Source: Prauserella endophytica (GTDB taxonomy: Bacteria > Actinomycetota > Actinomycetes > Mycobacteriales > Pseudonocardiaceae). From it: a stretch of DNA of 64,000 nucleotides. Below are positions 57,753 through 64,000 of the stretch, piece by piece. The stretch is from the NCBI RefSeq assembly GCF_005146945.1, contig NZ_SWMS01000007.1, forward strand, positions 124,001 through 188,000, given 5' to 3'. Position 1 is the stretch's first letter, and each line of letters opens with the position of its first letter. The position numbers and the translations under genes were made by a program. The notes beneath the pieces are model-generated. The model saw only the letters and a list, made by a program, of their open reading frames with translations. It ran no database searches and had not been told where the DNA came from.

Positions 57753-58771
57753 CACGCCGCCCCGTTCGTCGCCGGATCCGCCTGGTACAGCGGGAAGTGG
57801 CAGGCCGCGTACTGTCCCGGCCGGACCTCGCGCAGCTGCGGTTCCTCGGCGGCGCACCGGTCCTGCGCCAGCGGGCACCGGGTGCGGAACCGGCAACCAG
57901 ACGGCGGCGCCAGCGGCGACGGCACGTCGCCCTCCAGAGCGGGACCGGCGAAGCCTCGGTCGGGGTCGGTCAGCGGGACCGAGTCGAGCAGTGCCTTCGT
58001 GTAGGGGTGCGCTGGCTCGTCGTAGACGCCCACGGCGTCGCCGAACTCGCAGACCTTGCCCAGGTACATGACCATGACGTTGTCGCTGATCGTGCGCACC
58101 ACCCCGAGGTCGTGGGCGATGAACAGCACGGTCAGGTCGTACTCGGCCTTCAGCTCCGCGAGGAGGTTGAGGATCTGCGCCTGCACCGAGACGTCCAATG
58201 CGGACACCGGCTCGTCGCACAGCAGCAGGCGCGGGCCCACCGCGAGAGCGCGCGCGATCGCGACCCGCTGGGCCTGACCACCGGAGAGCTGCCTCGGCAG
58301 CATGCCCGCGAACCGCTCGCCCGAGAGGCCGACCTTCTCCAGGACGTCGGCGGACGCCTGCTCCCGCTCCCCTGCCGTGGCCCCGGCGATCGCGAGGCCC
58401 TCCACCACGATGTCCCTGACCGAGCGCCTCGGGTTCAGCGAAGCCACCGGATCCTGGAAGATCATCTGCATGTGCCGCCGGAGCGTGCGCATGCGCTGCT
58501 CGCTCGCCTGCTCGATCGACTCGCCCTCGAACGAGATCCGCCCACCGGTGAGGCGGTCGAGCCGCAGCAGCGCCCGGCCGGTGGTGGACTTGCCGCAGCC
58601 GGACTCGCCGACGATCCCGAGCGTCTCGCCGGGCAGGACGTCGAAGCTGACCCCGGACACCGCCTGAACGGTCCCGGCCTTGCCGGGGTACTCGACCACG
58701 AGGTCCCGCACGCTCAGCAGCGCCTCGTCGCCGCGCAGGTGCGCCGTTCCGCTACCGGCCACCGGAGCCAC
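57752..58771 (-). CDS. ABC transporter ATP-binding protein (DppF/OppF-type)
   Basis: A 339-residue ABC ATPase. Walker A is GIVGESGCGKSTTGRALL, the signature LSGGQAQRVAIARAL and Walker B LLLCDEPVSALDVS. The C-terminal oligopeptide-transporter domain (CRFRTRCPLAQDRC ... GQYAACHFP) places it with the dipeptide/nickel/glutathione importers. It pairs with the DppD-type ATPase gene that it overlaps by 20 bp, and its stop overlaps the acyl-CoA ligase start. Confidence 0.94.
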   Translation of the reverse strand: MAPVAGSGTAHLRGDEALLSVRDLVVEYPGKAGTVQAVSGVSFDVLPGETLGIVGESGCGKSTTGRALLRLDRLTGGRISFEGESIEQASEQRMRTLRRHMQMIFQDPVASLNPRRSVRDIVVEGLAIAGATAGEREQASADVLEKVGLSGERFAGMLPRQLSGGQAQRVAIARALAVGPRLLLCDEPVSALDVSVQAQILNLLAELKAEYDLTVLFIAHDLGVVRTISDNVMVMYLGKVCEFGDAVGVYDEPAHPYTKALLDSVPLTDPDRGFAGPALEGDVPSPLAPPSGCRFRTRCPLAQDRCAAEEPQLREVRPGQYAACHFPLYQADPATNGAA

Positions 58772-59768
58772 CTCCCACGGGCAGCGGCACGTCGCCCGCT
58801 GCCACCGGGCGGGTGCACGCCGCGTAGTGGTCGGCGCCGACCAGGGCCATGCTCGGGCCAGGGTCGCGGCAGTCGTCCTCGACCTGCGCGCAGCGCGCCG
58901 TGAACCGGCAGCCCGGTGGCGGGTCGGTCGGGTCGGGCAGCGAACCGGGTATCAGGCGCAGCGGCGCGTTGCGCTCGTGGTCGAGCGCGGGGGTGGCCTC
59001 CAGCAGGGCGTGCGTGTAGCGGTGCCGGGGGCTGTCGAACACCGACCTGGTGGCGCCGACCTCGGCGAGCCTGCCCGCGTACATCACGGCGACCCGGTCG
59101 GTGCGCCCGGCGACGACCGCGAGGTCGTGGCTGATGAGCACGAGCGACATCCCGCGATCGCGCTGCACCCGGCGCAGCAGATCGAGGATCTGCCGCTGGA
59201 TCGTCACGTCCAGCGCGGTGGTGGGCTCGTCGGCGATGAGCAGGTCGGGCTCGCATGCCAGCGCGATCGCGATCATCACGCGCTGGCGCATGCCTCCGGA
59301 CAGCTCGTGCGGGTAGTTGCGCAGCCTCCGCTCGGGATCGGGCACGCCGACCTCGCTCAGCAGCTCCAGCGCCTTGCCTCTCGCCTCCGACCTGCTCGTG
59401 CCGAGCAGCCTGCGCATGCCCTCGGTGAGCTGGCGTTCGATGCGCACCACCGGGTTGAGGGAGCGGCCAGGGTCCTGGAACACCATCGCGATCTGCTTGC
59501 CCCAGATCTGGGCGCGTTCCTTGCGCGGCAACGAGAGCAGGTCCCTGCCCTCGAACAGGACCTCGCCGGAGCACGCCGCTCTCGGCGGCAGCAGGCCCAT
59601 GACCGCCTTGGCCATCACGGACTTGCCGGATCCGGACTCGCCCACCACGCCCAGCGCCTGCGCGCGGTCGACGTCGAGGGACACGTCATCGACCGCCCGC
59701 ACGACACCGCGCGCGGTGCCGATGTGGGCACGCAGGTTGCGGACCTGCAGCACGGGTTCAGCACTCAT
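58752..59768 (-). CDS. ABC transporter ATP-binding protein (DppD/OppD-type)
   Basis: A 338-residue ABC ATPase. Walker A is [17 protein letters not shown], the signature [15 protein letters not shown] and Walker [15 protein letters not shown]. The C-terminal [14 protein letters not shown] ... AACTRP is the peptide-transporter extension. With the DppF-type protein it forms the ATPase pair of the importer encoded from 63242 to 57752. Confidence 0.94.
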   Translation of the reverse strand: MSAEPVLQVRNLRAHIGTARGVVRAVDDVSLDVDRAQALGVVGESGSGKSVMAKAVMGLLPPRAACSGEVLFEGRDLLSLPRKERAQIWGKQIAMVFQDPGRSLNPVVRIERQLTEGMRRLLGTSRSEARGKALELLSEVGVPDPERRLRNYPHELSGGMRQRVMIAIALACEPDLLIADEPTTALDVTIQRQILDLLRRVQRDRGMSLVLISHDLAVVAGRTDRVAVMYAGRLAEVGATRSVFDSPRHRYTHALLEATPALDHERNAPLRLIPGSLPDPTDPPPGCRFTARCAQVEDDCRDPGPSMALVGADHYAACTRPVAAGDVPLPVGGGSGGR

Positions 59769-59787
59769 GATCGGCCACGGCCTCCTG

Positions 59788-61353
59788 TCACTCCTGGATC
59801 CACAGTTCCTCGGGCAACAGCGAGCCCTGGCCGTACTGCGTGATGCCGTGGATGTTCTGCGCCGCCATCACCGAAGGCGAGGTCCGCGTGTAGAAGACGC
59901 CGGGCACCAGCTCGATCAGCCGTTCCTGCACGGTCCGGTAGGCCGCCTTGCGGTCCTCCAGCGTGGTCGCCGTCCGGCCCGCGTCGAGCGCGGCGTCGAG
60001 CCGCTCGTCCGCGATGCCCGACATGTTGGCCCGCGATCCACTGTGGAACGCCGTCCACAGTCGCGGTTCGGGGTCCGCGAAGTGCGCGGAGGACACCATC
60101 ATCTCGAAGTCGTGGGTGAGGTGAAGCCGTGCCGTTTCGGTGAGGTCGACGGTCTTCACCTCGACGCTGACGTTGCGGAACGCCGACAGCTGCGCCTGCA
60201 CGGCCTCGGCGACGGAGCGGTTCTCCGGTGTCGGGAACGTGGTGAACGTGAACGAGACGCGCTTGCCATCGGCGGCGAGCTCGTCGAAGAGCCGCTGCGC
60301 CTCGTCCTTGTCCTGGGTGGCCAGCCGTTGACCGGTGTGGAACCGGGAGGAATCGGTGAACAAGGACGGCACGAGCTTGCCCTTGCCGCTGTAGACGACG
60401 GCGTCCATCGCCCTGAGGTCGAGCGCCGCCGCGATCGCCCGGCGTGCGCGCACATCATCGAACGGCGCCTTGCGCATGTTCATGACGACGTACTGCCCGC
60501 CGTTGAGCGGCACGACGTCGGTCTGGAGCCCCGACTCCTCGGCCTTGGCGAGGATCGTCCAGTTGGTCTCGATGGACAGGTCGGCGCCGCCGCTGATCAT
60601 CGTGTTGATCCGCTGCGTGGGATCGGCGGCGGCGCGGAGCGTGATGCGGTCGAGGTACGGCTTGGGCGCGTCCCAGTAGCCGGGGTTCTTCACGAGCTCG
60701 ATGCGGTCCTGGCGGGTCCATTGGTCGAGCGTGTAGGGCCCCGCGCCAACGGGTTCGGCGTCGAACGAATCCCGTCCTGCCTGCAACGCCTTCGGCGAGG
60801 CCACCCAGTTGAGCGAGGTGGTGACCACGGCCCACGCGAAGTTGGGCACCGGCTCGACCATCGTGATCTTCAGCGTGCGGGCATCGACGACCTCGGTCGA
60901 GGCGATCATCGACGCCTCCTGCATGGTGGTGGAGCCGAGCTGCGGGTCCTTGAACCGGTCCCAGTTGAACTTCACGGCCTCGGCGTTCAGCGGTGTGCCG
61001 TCGGTGAACTCGAGCCCTTCGCGGAGCTTCAGGTCGAACGTGGCTCCGTTGTCTCTCGTGCCGAAGCTCTCGGCCAGGTTGTACCGGAGTTCCCCGGTTC
61101 GGGAGTCGTTAGTGAGCAACGTGCCGTACAACGCGTTGCCGAGGAAGGCGTTGAGCACCCACGCGTTGGACAGCGACGCCGGGTCGAGGCTGCGTGGCTC
61201 GCCGATCTGGATCACGTTGGCGGTGCCACCCGCCACCGGGTCACCGACGGGTTCGCCCGAGTTTCCCGCGGACGGGCTTCCGCCGCAGGCCGCCAGTACG
61301 AGAGCGCCGAGACACGCCGCCACGGCGGCCGGGAAACGCCTGCTTCGGATCAT
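59788..61353 (-). CDS. ABC transporter substrate-binding lipoprotein (peptide/opine type)
   Basis: A 521-residue extracytoplasmic solute-binding protein of family 5. The signal peptide ends in a lipobox (LVLAACGGS, Cys23), so it is anchored to the outside of the membrane. GEPRSLDPASLSNAWVLNAF and the LREGLEFTDGTPLNAEAVKF segment are typical of the DppA/OppA group, and VPLNGGQYVVMNMRKAPFDD is the family's NxxxPPFDD-like site. These proteins bind peptides but also heme, nickel chelates, opines or bile-type compounds. In this operon it probably binds the carboxylate that the ligase activates. Confidence 0.93.
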   Translation of the reverse strand: MIRSRRFPAAVAACLGALVLAACGGSPSAGNSGEPVGDPVAGGTANVIQIGEPRSLDPASLSNAWVLNAFLGNALYGTLLTNDSRTGELRYNLAESFGTRDNGATFDLKLREGLEFTDGTPLNAEAVKFNWDRFKDPQLGSTTMQEASMIASTEVVDARTLKITMVEPVPNFAWAVVTTSLNWVASPKALQAGRDSFDAEPVGAGPYTLDQWTRQDRIELVKNPGYWDAPKPYLDRITLRAAADPTQRINTMISGGADLSIETNWTILAKAEESGLQTDVVPLNGGQYVVMNMRKAPFDDVRARRAIAAALDLRAMDAVVYSGKGKLVPSLFTDSSRFHTGQRLATQDKDEAQRLFDELAADGKRVSFTFTTFPTPENRSVAEAVQAQLSAFRNVSVEVKTVDLTETARLHLTHDFEMMVSSAHFADPEPRLWTAFHSGSRANMSGIADERLDAALDAGRTATTLEDRKAAYRTVQERLIELVPGVFYTRTSPSVMAAQNIHGITQYGQGSLLPEELWIQE

Positions 61354-61407
61354 CGTCGACCTCTCATCAGGGTTCGGGGAACGGAAAGAACGGGACCGGA
61401 TGGCCGG

Positions 61408-62292
61408 TCAGTCGTGGAGGGTGCGGTCGAACCGCTGTCGCAGGTGGTCGCCCGCCTGGTTCAGCGAGAAGACGGTCAGGAAGATGACGAGCGCGGGGAT
61501 GAACACCAGGTGCGGGAAGTCGGCGATGGCGTCCTTGCCGTCGGAGATCATCCCGCCCCAGCTGGGCGTGGGTGGCGGGATGCCGAGCCCGAGGAAGCTC
61601 AGCGAGCCCTCGGCCACGATCAGAGCGGCCATCACGATCGGCAGGTACGCGCCGAGCGCGGGCAGCACGTTGGGCAGGATCTCCTTGAGGAGGATGCGCC
61701 GGTGCCCCGCGCCCATGTTCCTGGCGGCGAGCACGAACTCGCGCGCCGACCACGCCAGCGTGTTGGCCCGCGCCAGCCGCGTGAACGTGGGCACGACGAG
61801 CAGCGTCAACCCCACCAGCAGCGTCCGCACGCTCGGGGTGAGGATCGACGACAGCGCCAGCAGCAGGATCAGCGGCGGAAACGCCAGCATCGTGTCGGCG
61901 ATCAGGCGCACGAGAGAGTCGAACCTCCCGCCGAGGTAGCCGCCGAGCATGCCGAGCGTCGTGCCGATCACGAAGCCGAGCAGACCGGCGACCGCGCCGA
62001 CCACGAGCGAGACGCGGGCCCCGTGGATACAGCGCGCGAGGATCGAGCGGCCCTGCGTGTCGGTGCCCAGCAGCAGGTCCAGCGAACCCCATTGCGGGCC
62101 CTGCCGGGGAAAGCCGACGGGTGTGGCGTAGGACGTCAGCGGCAGCACGTCGGCCAGCAACGCCACCGCGATCACCGTGAACAGCCACCCGTAGGCGAGT
62201 GCGACGAGGATCGACCTGGTCCGCCGCACGCGGGGGACGGCGGGCTCGGCCTGCGCCGCGACACCGGCGACGGCGTGGGACTGGGTGGTCAT
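61408..62292 (-). CDS. ABC transporter permease (DppC-type)
   Basis: A 294-residue permease with an N-terminal transmembrane helix and five more segments. GTDTQGRSILARCIHGARVS followed by LVVGAVAGLLGFVIGTTLGM is the DppC start. AARNMGAGHRRILLKEILPN is the EAA loop that contacts the ATPase. The C-terminal FIPALVIFLTVFSLNQAGDH is typical. The ATG at 62292 overlaps the stop of the DppB-type gene by 4 bp. Confidence 0.93.
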   Translation of the reverse strand: MTTQSHAVAGVAAQAEPAVPRVRRTRSILVALAYGWLFTVIAVALLADVLPLTSYATPVGFPRQGPQWGSLDLLLGTDTQGRSILARCIHGARVSLVVGAVAGLLGFVIGTTLGMLGGYLGGRFDSLVRLIADTMLAFPPLILLLALSSILTPSVRTLLVGLTLLVVPTFTRLARANTLAWSAREFVLAARNMGAGHRRILLKEILPNVLPALGAYLPIVMAALIVAEGSLSFLGLGIPPPTPSWGGMISDGKDAIADFPHLVFIPALVIFLTVFSLNQAGDHLRQRFDRTLHD

Positions 62293-63242
62293 GCGGTGGC
62301 CACCTTCCTGATCCTCGGGTCGATCAACCGGTAGCTGAGGTCCACCGCCGTGTTGACGCCGACGTAGACCACCGCGATGAAGGCCACGACGCCCTGCACC
62401 GTCACCACGTCGCGGGTGACGATCGACGTGGCGAGCAGCTGGCCCAGCCCGGGCAGGGCGAAGAGGGACTCGACGATCACCGTGCCGCCGATGAGCCTGC
62501 CCAGGTTGATGCCGGCGAGCGTGACGAGCGAGAACGACGACGGCCGCAAGGCGTGCCGCAGCATCACGTAGGCACCGCTCATGCCCTTCGCCCTTGCGGC
62601 GCCGACGAAGTCCTCGCGCAGCGTGCCGATCAGGTCGGCGCGCAGCACACGGTGGAACGCCGCGATCTCGGTGAGCGCGATGGCGATCGCGGGCAGCAGC
62701 GCGCCGAGGAGGTTGGGTCCGATGCCGTCGCTCAGGCGCGACCATCCGGTCACCGGGAACCAGCCGAGCTGGAGCGCGAAGACGTAGATCAGCAGCGGCC
62801 CCGCGATGAACGCCGGCACCGAGAGGAACACCGACGACACCGCGTTGATCGCGCGGTCGACGAGGCTGTTCGGCCGCACCGCGGAGGCGACGGCCAGCAG
62901 CACCGAGACGACCAGCGCGAGCAGCAGGGCCATGACCGCCAGCTGCAACGTCACCGGCAGTCGTTCCACAATGGCCTCGGTGACCGGCTGGCCCGTCACG
63001 GGCGACTCGCCGAGGTCGCCGCGCACGGCGTCGCCGAGCCAGTTCAGGTACTGCGCCCACAGCGGCTGATCGAGACCCAGTTTCGCGTTCAGCGCCGCGA
63101 CCGCCTCCGGGGTCGCGGCCTCGCCGAGGATCACCTCGGCGGCCGACCCCGGCGCCAGGCTCATCAGCAGCACCACGGCCATGGTGACCAGCAGCACCAC
63201 CAGCAGGCTGCGGCCTATCCGACTCAGAACGGGGAGCACCAT
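62289..63242 (-). CDS. ABC transporter permease (DppB-type)
   Basis: A 317-residue permease. MVLPVLSRIGRSLLVVLLVT starts the first transmembrane helix. The periplasmic loop LGLDQPLWAQYLNWLGDAVR followed by GDLGESPVTGQPV is hallmark of DppB/OppB. DFVGAARAKGMSGAYVMLRH is the EAA loop. It is the first gene of the nine-gene minus-strand operon that ends at 53616. A GAGAAT box lies 144 bp upstream. Confidence 0.93.
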   Translation of the reverse strand: MVLPVLSRIGRSLLVVLLVTMAVVLLMSLAPGSAAEVILGEAATPEAVAALNAKLGLDQPLWAQYLNWLGDAVRGDLGESPVTGQPVTEAIVERLPVTLQLAVMALLLALVVSVLLAVASAVRPNSLVDRAINAVSSVFLSVPAFIAGPLLIYVFALQLGWFPVTGWSRLSDGIGPNLLGALLPAIAIALTEIAAFHRVLRADLIGTLREDFVGAARAKGMSGAYVMLRHALRPSSFSLVTLAGINLGRLIGGTVIVESLFALPGLGQLLATSIVTRDVVTVQGVVAFIAVVYVGVNTAVDLSYRLIDPRIRKVATA

Positions 63243-63385
63243 GCGACTCGCTTTCGGTGAAGCACTCGGCTGAGCGGGGCGGGCGTTCCCTGCGCCGTGC
63301 CGCGTGAGGAGCCCGCTCCGCCACGGCGCCCGCGACCCCGGCCGGAGGGGCTCGTGACCCGGAACCGGTCGGCGTCGACCACGTC

Positions 63386-63400
63386 GAGAATCATATTCTC
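63386..63400. promoter_or_regulatory. GAGAAT box (GAGAATCATATTCTC), perfect arms
   Basis: Both arms match the consensus exactly. It lies in the 204-bp gap between the LLM oxidoreductase stop (63447) and the ABC permease start (63242), so it is the only box-like signal for the importer-ligase-dehydrogenase operon. The distance to the start (144 bp) is longer than for the other boxes, which leaves room for a leader. Confidence 0.8.
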
Positions 63401-63446
63401 GCTATCTGGCAATCACAAGTATCTCATCAGAGAACATGCTGGTTGA

Positions 63447-64000
63447 TCACCTGAACTCCCGCGCGAGGGCGGCGATCATCTCCCTGGTCCTGCGCTTGGA
63501 GGCGACCAGCTCGTCCCGCCCGTCGCCGATGGGCAGCAGGCGGACCGACAGGTCGGTGACCCCGGCGTCGGCGAAACGGCGGAACCGCGCCGCGATGGCG
63601 CGCTCGTCTCCCGCCGCGCACAGGTCGCCGACGTCGCGCGCGTCACCGTGGTCGAGCAGGCGCTGGTAGTTGGGCGAGATCTCCGCCTCGCCGAGGATCC
63701 GGTTCGCCCTCGCCTTCGCGTCCTCCACTTCGGACGGACGGCAAAGGCAGACCGGGATGCCCGCGACGATGCGCGGGGGCTGCCGCCCCGCCTCGGCGGC
63801 GGCCTTCGTGATGCGCGGCGCGACGTGCTCGCCCACCGCGCGCTCGTCGGCCAGCCACAGCACGGTCCCGTCCGCCCGCTCCCCCGCGAGCTTCAGCATC
63901 ACCGGACCCAGCGCGGCGACGAGCACCGGCAGCGGGGCCACGGGGCCGATCTCGAGCGGGTTGTGCACGGTGAACGTGCCGTTCTCGACGTCGACCGGGC
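63447..64000 (-). CDS. LLM-class F420-type oxidoreductase, C-terminal part
   Basis: The window edge cuts the gene; about 184 C-terminal residues are readable on the minus strand. VLVAALGPVMLKLAGERADG followed by TVLWLADERAVGEHVAPRIT is the signature of actinobacterial LLM-class, probably F420-dependent, oxidoreductases. The tail (FADAGVTDLSVRLLPIGDGR; MIAALAREFR) is normal. It would reduce or oxidise a small molecule with F420H2 or flavin. Not related in sequence to the NtaA-type enzyme at 4839. Confidence 0.88.
   Translation of the reverse strand, partial: PVDVENGTFTVHNPLEIGPVAPLPVLVAALGPVMLKLAGERADGTVLWLADERAVGEHVAPRITKAAAEAGRQPPRIVAGIPVCLCRPSEVEDAKARANRILGEAEISPNYQRLLDHGDARDVGDLCAAGDERAIAARFRRFADAGVTDLSVRLLPIGDGRDELVASKRRTREMIAALAREFR

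Noticed and set aside
10814-63400. Reading the GAGAAT boxes as KstR or KstR2 operators
   Set aside because: The arms and spacing differ from the TnnAACnnGTTnnA and AnCAAGnnCTTGnT patterns.
1-64000. Genomic island or prophage borders
   Set aside because: No integrase, transposase, tRNA or att-like direct repeats; codon use and GC content look uniform.

Overview
The window is very GC-rich with strong G/C third-position bias, GTG starts, gene-to-gene ATGA/GTGA overlaps, TetR regulators next to their targets, a mycofactocin-type dehydrogenase and an F420-type oxidoreductase. Together these point to an actinobacterium, most likely of the Pseudonocardiaceae (Amycolatopsis/Prauserella-like). A dispersed intergenic repeat built on GCAGTGAAGGCCACC fits that group. 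I see no tRNA, rRNA, CRISPR array, transposase, integrase or replication origin. The assignment to a family is inference.

Layout. (1) 1-7.6 kb: the end of a DUF35 gene, a TetR gene, then a self-contained LacI-controlled module: lacI-type regulator, flavin reductase, class III CoA-transferase, CitE/malyl-CoA-lyase-like enzyme, NtaA/DszA-type flavin monooxygenase and a MatC-like carboxylate transporter, with four ATGTAA-N4-TTACAT operators. (2) 7.6-22.6 kb: acyl-CoA ligases, an amidohydrolase, CoA-transferase, aldehyde dehydrogenase, and a plus-strand operon with mycofactocin-type SDR, 3Fe-4S ferredoxin, cytochrome P450, a DUF35-thiolase fusion, hydrolase, DoxX and a 3-hydroxyisobutyrate-dehydrogenase-like protein. 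(3) 22.6-27.0 kb: aldo/keto reductase, LuxC-like acyl-CoA reductase and LuxE-like acyl-protein synthetase, divergent from a TetR gene across a 24-bp dyad. (4) 27.0-31.2 kb: a decaying stretch where remnants of an acyl-CoA ligase, an SDR, a VOC protein and an acyl-CoA dehydrogenase surround an intact cupin and SDR. (5) 31.2-39.8 kb: a TetR gene and an eight-gene minus-strand beta-oxidation operon. (6) 39.8-53.6 kb: two acyl-CoA dehydrogenase half-proteins with a CMD and a SnoaL protein, a Rieske oxygenase operon, TetR, thioesterase, thiolase, ligase and SDRs. (7) 53.6-63.2 kb: a minus-strand operon of a dipeptide-type ABC importer joined to acyl-CoA ligase, paired acyl-CoA dehydrogenases and enoyl-CoA hydratase. 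An F420-type LLM oxidoreductase runs off the right edge.

How it works together. From 8 to 63 kb the genes describe uptake, hydroxylation (P450, Rieske), alcohol/aldehyde oxidation, CoA activation, several rounds of beta-oxidation, retro-aldol or thiolytic cleavage, and ring or amide hydrolysis. The two-subunit acyl-CoA dehydrogenases and the DUF35-thiolase fusion resemble actinobacterial steroid/terpenoid side-chain catabolism, but no steroid-ring genes are present and the substrate is unknown.

The most notable signal is a recurring inverted repeat, consensus GAGAAT-N3-ATTCTC, found just upstream of nearly every transcription unit between 10.8 and 63.4 kb (about a dozen sites, several perfect). 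It appears to tie this 52-kb region into one regulon. The TetR gene at 46989, which sits in the middle and between two of the boxes, is the best local candidate for the regulator.
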